Of a stretch of 64,000 nt of DNA, positions 56,383-64,000 are shown in pieces. The notes under the pieces were generated by a model that was given only the letters and a program-made list of their open reading frames with translations, made no database searches and was not told where the DNA came from. Source of the stretch: Lyophyllum atratum (taxonomy: Eukaryota; Basidiomycota; Agaricomycetes; Agaricales; Lyophyllaceae). How positions within the stretch are numbered: position 1 is the stretch's first letter; every line of letters begins with the position of its first letter. The stretch is from the NCBI GenBank assembly GCA_014905825.1, contig JACGCN010000036.1, positions 310,001-374,000 of the forward strand, in the 5' to 3' direction. Made by a program: the position numbers and the translations under genes.

Positions 56383-56677
56383 GGATGAGCATAATTTGAT
56401 TCTCTTGTCGTATCTTCGACGCGTGTTGACCTGTCATTGACCATTACTTCATTGATCAAATCACATGTACACGCATGAAGCCTCGAGGCAGTCCGGACCT
56501 CGCATCTTCAACTTCACTGGCACCTCCGCAAGAGAGACAGTTTAGGCTTAGGCTGAAGCTTCGGAAGTTCCGACCAAGTGCGGATTGCAAGGATCTTCAA
56601 GCGGATTAAGTATCTGAAGTCATCAGCCACCTCGATGAACTGACAGGCAGACCCTACCCGCCAGGGATAACCATCTT

Positions 56678-57719
56678 ATGCCAGCTGCAGCAGCACATCC
56701 AGTGGCACCACTCCTGAATAGGAGCAATGAGCCCGAGCCCGTTCTTGATCTTTGGTCCGAGGACGCCGGGTTCGTCTTCCAGGCTGAGGATAAAGCGTTT
56801 CGCGTGAGCGGGAAGAAGCTCGCCTCTGTCTCATGTGTATTCGATGCTATGCTATCCCTGCCCCAGCCCGACTCCCCAGAGACACTAGGCGCCTGTCCTC
56901 TGATCCGTATGCCCGATTCCGCATGTGATGTGACCCACTTTTTCAAAGCAATTTTCCATCCCAAGTAAGCATCTTCCTCCCACCACCTTCTCTCACCCTC
57001 GTCCTCATCATGGTCTTATCCATGTCAGGTACTTCGAGCCGCCTCCGGCACACACCGACGTCAAAACCCTCCTAGCCGTGCTCCGCCTCGGACACAAATA
57101 CCAAGTCACGTACCTCTCCCAATGCGCACTTCGCCACCTTTCCACCGCATACCCCACGACACTGCACGGGTGGGACAGCCGCAACGAAACACGCACCTTC
57201 CCCCTCGTCAAGAACTTCGACGACGAGTTCCAGCTCCTGCGCGCCGCGCTCAAGCTAGGCTCGACCTGGACCATGCCCACGCTCTTCTACAGCTGCGGCG
57301 CCTACCCCATGCAAGAGATCCTCGACAGCCCGGTCTGGATCGGGGCGGGCGACCTCCTGATCGAGAAGAATATATGTCTGCTTGGGTATGCGGAGCAATT
57401 CGCTGCGTCGCTCAGGGTGGTGAGGTTCTTGGTGCAGCCGACTACATGTATGGGGGGGTGCGAAAGCCCGTTGGAGTGTTATCCGAGTAAACTGACGTGG
57501 TTTGATATGGTGGATACTTGGAGGCCCTCGATTCCGCTGGAGATCTGGGATGATAGTGATTGGAAGAGGTTCGCGAGGGAGGTGTGCGCGGCGTGCTTGG
57601 ATCAGTCGAAGAAGGCGCATAGGAAGGCGAGGCAGGCGGTGTGGGAGAACTTGCCGAGGACGTATAGGTTTCCGGCGTGGGAGGAGCTGGAGGCTCAGAA
57701 GACTTTGTATTTGGGGTAG
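56678..57719 (+). CDS. BTB-domain protein, basidiomycete type
   Basis: Two exons (56678-56964, 57029-57719) give 325 residues. After a short Ala/Pro start, the BTB fold reads RSNEPEPVLDLWSEDAGFVF, KAFRVSGKKLASVSCVFDAM, then CPLIRMPDSACDVTHFFKAI and YFEPPPAHTDVKTLLAVLRL, followed by HKYQVTYLSQCALRHLSTAY. The C-terminal half has ALKLGSTWTMPTLFYSCGAY and a Cys-containing stretch (CMGGCESPLECYPSKLTWFD), ending in a charged helix. Such BTB proteins form large families in mushroom genomes and may be adaptors for cullin-3 ubiquitin ligases or regulators; partners are unknown. Intact frame. Confidence 0.88.
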
Positions 57720-60043
57720 AGGGAGTTTTGGCTTGCTTTTTGGGATGATTGGGTCCGGACATGGTGGGGCTTTTAGAATGTAAGTATTATGCCAGACACA
57801 GGAGACTAAAACACTATCATCTTATGTCTTTGATGCTCGTCGAACTGCATGACCCGGTGCGTCCATCTATGTATCGTCGTTCCGCACTAGCTGATGGACC
57901 GCGTAGGCGCCCAGGTTGTTTAATGCATAAAAGGCGGATGACCCCTGCTGACGCACCCAGTCATTTGCAGCCTATGATGAGTGTTCCAACTACCCTTGAT
58001 TTGCTGGACAGGTTGGATCATACCACGCTGGAAAGCTTGGTTCGACGCCGTAGTTAAAGCGAGTCGCGAAGGTTTAGGTCTTTCGTTCGGTGTATCATCG
58101 AGTCGCGATCTTCTCCTCATGAACTTTTGCTTCAGCCAACCTTGATAACGAGAAACCATAGACACCGAGAAAATAGAACCCCATACGAGGTCTAGGAGAT
58201 TACTATGGAGACCTGCCGCAGGCTATCGTTAACTCGTAACTTCAAACTGATAGAAAGTCGCGCTTTTGATATACTATATGTGACGGCATTACTCCGAATC
58301 GTTGCGCGGTGGGTCGACTATTTTTCTTGCTATTATCCGATTCTGTTCGTCACCAAACTCCTTAGCCATACTAGACTGGTGAATATGATCAATTCCTGAA
58401 TACTCTTGAAACAGGTCGACAGGCAGAATCAGCGGTGACGGAGGCAGATTACAACAGATTTCGTGATCATCTGGAGGCCTTTCTTGATCAAGTTCGTCAT
58501 TTTCCATCCACCAGCTTCCCAAATTTGGTCAACCTAGCTTATCCTTCTGCTATATAGTAAGGCCAAAAACACCAATCCGACTCTGACACTCGGACTTCGG
58601 CCAAGTTCCACAGCCGTATATGGCTCAAGGCCACTAGCAAAATGTTGTCAACTGAACAGCCTTCCTAGGTACCGTGGTCCCGTACTTGACCGAGGATGTT
58701 TTATGGCGAATCCTGATCCGCTCCCTACGTCAGAAAAGCGAATTCGATGCTGCCATCTTCAGATGTCAAGAGATGATCATGGGCCTGGCTGGAATTAGGG
58801 CAAGATGGCATCCAGCTCCATAAATCATTTTTACGACTATGCACGTCAAGGATATCGGGGCATCAACGTTGATGCCCGGAGTCTGACAGATGCTCCGTAT
58901 CCCGATGCCCATGCGTCGTACAAGACTATATGGTATGGGGCTCAGCCAATCTAATCATTCCTTGGCAGTAACGTTCATGATACAAGTTCAAGCTACTTAC
59001 GAATGGGCGTCTCGTTCCGTACCAGTTTTCGTCGAAATATGGCAAGAGCTATCGAGTGGATCTACAACATATATCCTTCGTCAATATTCGCCGGTGGATG
59101 GTGTTCACGAGTTGGTAGACGCCGGAGGCAATGGGATGGTATGATGGAAATCAGGAACACGTCGACGCAAGACCGTTGGTTCTCGTCGCCCCATGAACAA
59201 CGACTGTTAACGTGGGGTAGAAAGTCGGGCACATCGGTGGAACCAGTTGTACTGATGTTCACGACCAACATGATGAATCGAGGGGTACATGATTCCGGGC
59301 TACCTCGTCGCACTACGACGCGCTGATCTGCAATATCACCAAGTCTTTATCGCGATCGGCGTGGCGAGCCTTGTCGAGCTTGCCTGTGAGTCGATAGAAG
59401 GAGGTATGTCAAGCATGGATCAAGCGTGGATGTCGAATATTCAATGAGGGAAACATGACAACTGTTGCGACCGTCGATCACTGATCGAAACGTTGACCAA
59501 AACAGTTTTCTGCCTCTTTTGCTTGTCATTCATCATTCGAGAATCCGGTTTTCTCTTTCATTTGAAGCGCCTGACGCAAAGGGCTCGATGTCTCAACCAG
59601 CGAGCAACACATTTAGGCATTGGTTATGTTGGAATACCCTTGCCCTGTTCCATTGACGTTCTTGCATACCCAGGAGAGTGGAAAAGCAGGTCGTCACCAT
59701 AGAGATAAGAAAGATCTGGCAGCGTTATGCGGCCGGACTGACCGAAGTTGATCAGAGGACGATGAACCGGAGACATGGAATTGGGTCCTGGTGGGATCCC
59801 ATACAAATAGGCAGAAGCCCTCCCCATCAGTTTGTCCCCTTTCTCCTCCTTTCTCTTCCCTCCCCGTGCCCTAGTACGTTTCCTTACAAGATTCCGAAGG
59901 TCTACTGCAGATTCTGACCACGGGTCTGTTACAGTCGTTCTTTTTTCGGGTTTGCCAGGCAGCATTCCCTGTTTTTTCGAACTTCGTTCCAAACTTCCAC
60001 GTTCTTTTAAGCAGGCTTTATTACTCCGGCAGCACCTTTCAAA
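57720..60043. other. Long intergenic stretch with gene-like fragments
   Basis: This 2.3-kb stretch has no gene I can assemble. Pieces within it look protein-coding on the plus strand: about 58413-58556 (TEADYNRFRDHLEAFLDQVR), 58672-58828 (YLTEDVLWRILIRSLRQKSE, IFRCQEMIMGLAGIRARWHP) and 58836-58950 (GINVDARSLTDAPYPDAHAS). They cannot be joined with good splice sites. They may be an old gene in decay or a gene with breaks I cannot see. Confidence 0.35.
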
Positions 60044-61394
60044 ATGCGTTTTTCTTCAGCTATCATTGCTCTTGCAGCCCCTCTTTTGGCTTCTGCAGCC
60101 CCGGCTCGTTTCTATGGAAAGCGCGCAGCTTCGGATATCTTGGTTCTCAGTGAGTAGGAACCTGTTGTTACGGGCTATCGAGTTGCTTATGAATTCAATC
60201 CCTACAACAGAGTTCGCCGATGTTTTGGAACAGCTAGAATCATCCTTCTACCAACAGGCCATCGCTAAATTCAAAGACACTGACTTTACCGCCGCCGGTT
60301 TCCCGTCAAGTATGGTCGCCGTGGAGCAGTTCCAGAGCATTCAGGCGGATGAGGCTGCGCACTCTGTCGCATTACAGGCCGCGCTCAAGTCGTTCGGAGA
60401 GACCCCCATCACTGGCTGCCAATTCAACTTTGATGCCGCACTGACAGACGTCGCTACCATGGCTGCTACAGCGCGTGTCGTTGAAAGCGTTGGTGTTTCC
60501 GCTTATCTTGGCGGAGCCACACTCCTCACCGATCCCGTTCTCCTGACGGCTGCTGGTTCCATTCTGACGACTGAAGCCCGTCACCAGACCATCCTTAATG
60601 TCCTTTCCAGCACCGGTACAGCTATCCCCTCGGCGTTCGACCTGGCATTCAGCCCCAGCGAGGTCCTTGCAATTGCCTCCCCCTTCGTCACTGGTGGATG
60701 CACGATCCCTATCCCGTCGAATACGCCTCTTAGCTTGACGAACACTGGTACCGTTGCTCCTGGTACAACGCTGACGTTCAAGGCAACCTCGATCAACGGA
60801 ACCGTCCCCGACTCGGTGAGTTTCGACCGTCGTCGTGTTATTTTGGTAATTCTGAAGAACAGAATATAGTCGCTTTTCTGTCACATGCTCGTCGGTGGCG
60901 CTGCCATGTCCATCCCTCTTCCGATGACCCAGTGCGTTGTCCCAGAAGGCATCAACGGCCCCGTCGCAATCTTCATCACCTCCGACGGCCAGCCTCTGCT
61001 TAACAACGTCCGCGACCGTGCCACCAACAAGCTCATCGCCGGCCCTACTCTCGCCTTCATTGACACCAAGCCCCAGATGCTCGGCCAGATTGCACGCACC
61101 CGTTCAGGCGCGGCCGCAGGATCCGGCGCTCAAGCGTCTACCACCACGCAAACCATCACCCCCGCTGAGGCCTCCGGCATCATCGTCAGCGCTAACGGCG
61201 CTGCAGCGACCCCAAGTGCTTCTGCCTCCAGCAACGCCGCTGCAGCTACATCTGCACCGTCTGCCTCCGCCTCCGCCGGTGCTGCTGCACCCTCTGGCAA
61301 CGCAGCTTCATCTGGCACGGCCGCTGGTCCCAATATGTTCGTGGGCAAGTCCCCCGACGGCAAGATCACCGTCAACGGCTGGAAAAATCTCTAA
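60044..61394 (+). CDS. Rds1-like secreted protein with ferritin-like domain
   Basis: Three exons (60044-60149, 60211-60815, 60870-61394) sum to 1236 nt, 411 residues. The signal peptide MRFSSAIIALAAPLLASAAP is followed by a likely Kex2-type site (YGKR). The ferritin-like four-helix region has KFADVLEQLESSFYQQAIAK, EQFQSIQADEAAHSVALQAA and ILTTEARHQTILNVLS, with Glu/His pairs (ADEAAH, TEARH) typical of the fold. A beta-rich part follows (CTIPIPSNTPLSLTNTG; QCVVPEGINGPVAIFITSD), then an Ala/Ser/Thr-rich linker and a short tail ending VNGWKNL. The family includes fission-yeast Rds1, induced by stress and starvation; whether it binds metal is unclear. The start lies in a clear signal peptide, so the longer open frame upstream is not used. 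Confidence 0.9.
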
Positions 61395-62101
61395 ACGATA
61401 TGACGGCTTCAGCCTTAGACGTAGACGGACTGGTTCGGACTTGATGATGTTACATACCCCGCCCGTGCACGGACACTACCACCCGCCCCCATGCCAGCTG
61501 GGGCTGCTAATCTCTGTTTTATACCGCATTTTTTACGAGGGCTGCGCACATCACCACACTGCCTGCTAATTATCATACCTGGGGTTCCCTTTCCTTTTTT
61601 TCACAAGTTCTTTTTTACATAGTACGATGTTTTCACGCACGTCAATCCTCGGGAGGGATGAAGTCGGTTGTGAAGTTCTTTGACCTTTGCTATTGCCTAG
61701 ATCCATTTTTGTCAGTAGTAAAGAGTACCAAAGGAAGTCAATCGACATAAACCAAAGACAAATCAGTCGTCAGAAGCCACCTGTCATGCAATACATTGCA
61801 TGCCTCAGCTCGGAGAGTAAAAGTATGATGCGTTGAATAATTTATCTTGTGCTGACTGTGATATACGTGATCGCAATACATAGCGAATAAAGGAGAGGGA
61901 CGACGAGGCGTCCCATGAAGGCATCCCGGTGCCAAGAGTCCCAATTAGCTAACCCAAACCAAATGGTCGCCTAATCTAATGCGTGGTAGCCATGCTCTTC
62001 CAATGTGTCTTCCAATGTGTAACTGGTTCAAAACGGATCCATCCATGTATATGCATGTGTTGGTGAATGCCCATGAGGCTCGCCTCATGCATCCAGGTTC
62101 C
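61395..62101. other. Intergenic, convergent 3' ends
   Basis: It lies between the Rds1-like gene and the EAF-like gene. Nothing recognisable. Confidence 0.5.
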
Positions 62102-63613
62102 TCAATCCTCATCACTCTCCTCGCTCGACGAGTACTCGTCCTCGCTCGCATAAGCTGTGGCGCCCGCCAACTCCTGCAATGACATCGGTGCACCATGCGA
62201 TGGAGGCGCCTCCACGGCCGCAGCTAAGAAGTCATCATCCGATGCTTCATCCATCTGCAGATTAATCTCGGCCTCTAGCGCATTCACATCGATATCCTCG
62301 CCATCATCCGCACCGCCAACAGCGTCTCCAAAGATGTCGAATTCGTCCTCAGTGTCCATCGCCTTGCCCACAGCCGCAACTTCATCCCAGTCCTCTTCCG
62401 AGTCGGACCCAGTCTCGATAGCATGCGGAGATGGCGAGCGTTGAATGACTGGTATTGGCGGGGGCGGCGTGTAGATAGAGGAGGAGGCACTGGGAAGGGC
62501 AAGGCCTTGAGAAGGCGGTGAGGGTCGGGCACGCTTTGCGGGCTTCCCAAACTCCAGGTCTTCTTCGTCGGCATCGGAGAGGTGGTGAGTAGGGACGGGT
62601 TCGGGCTCCCGCTTGTGTTTCCTCGCTCTAGAAGCGGGCGCAGCTTTCGGCCGGGCCGCAGGCGTGGCTGCTGGCCGTGCTTTGGCAGCAACAACCGGAG
62701 CTGCGGGTGGTGCAGGTGCAGGTGCGGCAGCTTTGGGTTTAGTAGTACGAGCCGGTCTGGGCTTCGATTTCGCTACTGGTGCTGGCGCTGGCGGTGGCGG
62801 TGGTGTGGGTATCACTTCTTCTACTTCCTCCTCCTCCTCCTCCTCTCTCGGAGCGGTTGCCTTCGGTAAGATCTCCTCGAAATCGTCGTCAGCTTCGCCA
62901 TCCGCATCCTCATCTGTTGCAAATGCAAGATCTCTTTCCAGCTGTTCTTCGTATGCCGACTTGCGCTTGGCCGGAGATTCTGCTGGCGGTGTTGGGACGG
63001 CGGCTAAAAATAGATTTCAATGGGCTGGGCGTTAGATCGTGTTAAGGTACACACGTTCGAGATGAATGGGCTTGTGTTGGTGGGTTAGGACCATGTGTGA
63101 GTCTAGCTTTTCCAGCGTGTATGTCTGAGCAAGGAAAATGAGTGTACCATAGAGGAGACGAGCATAGCTAAGGCGTACGTCGGAAACCTCGTCGTATATC
63201 AACACACACTCCCATTCTTTCGCAGGGATTTCAGTACCGAGCCATTGGTGGGCCTCTGAGGGCTGTGGAAGTCGTCAGCAGAGAACAACTGCGATTACAA
63301 CAGTGATCGGACCTGGGTGCTAGGGCGTTCTACGGTGACACTTGTGGAATCCTTGCCCTTCTTGACCACAACTTTACCCCTTTCTCCAGGATCCACAGAT
63401 GGAGGTCTAAAGTTGTCTGCGATATCGCTCGTCAGTATGCAGTCCAGAGGCAGAACAACTGCACCAACATCGAAAGGAGTAGAAATCCCGGAGATAGAGT
63501 GATTTGGACGCTGGGGGTGGGCCCTTGACTTTACGAGCGTTCAACGCCCGAGTGAACGATGAGCCAGCAACGACACTTCGTCGCCCCTTCGGAGGCATCC
63601 ATGAATTGCTCAT
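62102..63613 (-). CDS. EAF-type RNA polymerase II elongation factor
   Basis: The start at 63613 gives MSNSWMPPKGRRSVVAGSSF and TRALNARKVKGPPPASKSLY, the beginning of the EAF N-terminal domain. Joined exons then give YSFRYNFRPPSVDPGERGKV, SVTVERPSTQ, EAHQWLGTEIPAKEWECVLI and YTLEKLDSHMVLTHQH, all matching the EAF (ELL-associated factor) fold. The rest is low complexity: a Lys/Glu region, a long Pro/Ala stretch (PTPPPPPAPAPVAKSKPRPA), a nuclear-signal-like RARKHKREPE, and an acidic Ser/Asp/Glu C-terminus ending SSSEESDED. EAF works with ELL to stimulate transcription elongation by RNA polymerase II in the nucleus; fission yeast has this pair. Confidence 0.88.
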
Positions 63614-64000
63614 GGCGGTCGGAGAACAAGGAGAGGTTGCTCCTTCATTCTCGGCTGTCTGCCAATTATCGAGGCACGTGATGCAAATTCTGTAGTTGGG
63701 ATCGGTCGATCAACACTCCGAAGAAAAAAATACAATGGAAACAATAAGAAACGCGTGCTTTTCTGCGTTATTATTGGGAGAAGAGAAGTATCCTGTTCTA
63801 CACGGGAGTCGCAATCCCCAGTGGATTTTTGCTTTACTCGGTGCGCTCATAGTCTAAGTCTATAGACTTCGGAGGCAAATCTCGATCAGGACGAAATAAG
63901 CCACATGGCAGTCTTTACCTTGGGTACTATGTGAGTGGGTTTCTGGCCTCGCTGGATGATTCATGAAGCCCCGCTGTGATTCACCTGGGTGAAATTCAGG
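63614..64000. other. End of window, nothing certain
   Basis: This is the upstream region of the EAF-like gene with AT-rich patches (AAGAAAAAAATACAATGG). No further gene is visible before the window edge. Confidence 0.4.

Noticed and set aside
59832..60043. Longer N-terminus for the Rds1-like gene
   Set aside because: The open frame upstream reads through a leader with no signal peptide; the ATG at 60044 gives a clean signal peptide in the correct spliced frame.

Overview
The window is nuclear DNA from a filamentous basidiomycete, most likely an Agaricomycete. The genes are dense, on both strands, and cut by many introns of about 48-65 nt with GT..AG ends and short branch-point/acceptor distances. 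The proteins are typical of mushroom-forming fungi (DUF6697-type protein, basidiomycete BTB protein, Rds1-type ferritin-like secreted protein, fungal sterol enzymes). There are no operons, no CRISPR and no prokaryotic signals. All calls come from reading the translation and splice sites by eye; nothing was searched.

Layout. 0-2.1 kb: weak gene-like exons only. 2.4-9.0 kb: DUF6697-like protein, SIRT5-class sirtuin, small protein-kinase-like gene (divergent from the sirtuin), secreted epoxide hydrolase. 9.4-12.6 kb: large proline/glutamine-rich protein. 13.8-17.7 kb: copy A of a large unrecognised gene family. 18.2-21.7 kb: cyclin C (Mediator kinase module) divergent from mitochondrial malate dehydrogenase. 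22.4-24.6 kb: conserved-looking acidic protein of unknown function. 24.7-30.2 kb: copy B of the large family with a broken kinase fragment. 31.6-44.5 kb: housekeeping block (class II fructose-bisphosphate aldolase, ERG2 sterol isomerase, HxxxD acyltransferase-like, glucosidase II beta, C2H2/RING protein, ribosomal protein eS25, NOP58). 44.7-49.9 kb: copy C, an inverted near-copy of the B block. 50.0-57.7 kb: ERG27 3-ketosteroid reductase, FGGY carbohydrate kinase, carboxypeptidase Y-like protease, BTB protein. 60.0-63.6 kb: Rds1-like ferritin-fold secreted protein and an EAF-type transcription elongation factor.

The most unusual elements are: (i) a three-copy, 13-exon gene family encoding a roughly 1160-residue protein I cannot assign, two copies of which form a >5 kb inverted repeat enclosing about 14.6 kb of housekeeping genes; (ii) 6-nt and 12-nt micro-exons in malate dehydrogenase and fructose-bisphosphate aldolase; (iii) non-canonical introns, two GC-AG and one apparent AT-AC; (iv) three single-base frame breaks, all in short A or T runs and all in otherwise well-conserved genes (ERG27 twice, the carboxypeptidase once), which look more like consensus-sequence indels than gene decay. 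Functionally the genes are mostly unrelated neighbours; ERG2 and ERG27 belong to one pathway (ergosterol) but are 15 kb apart.
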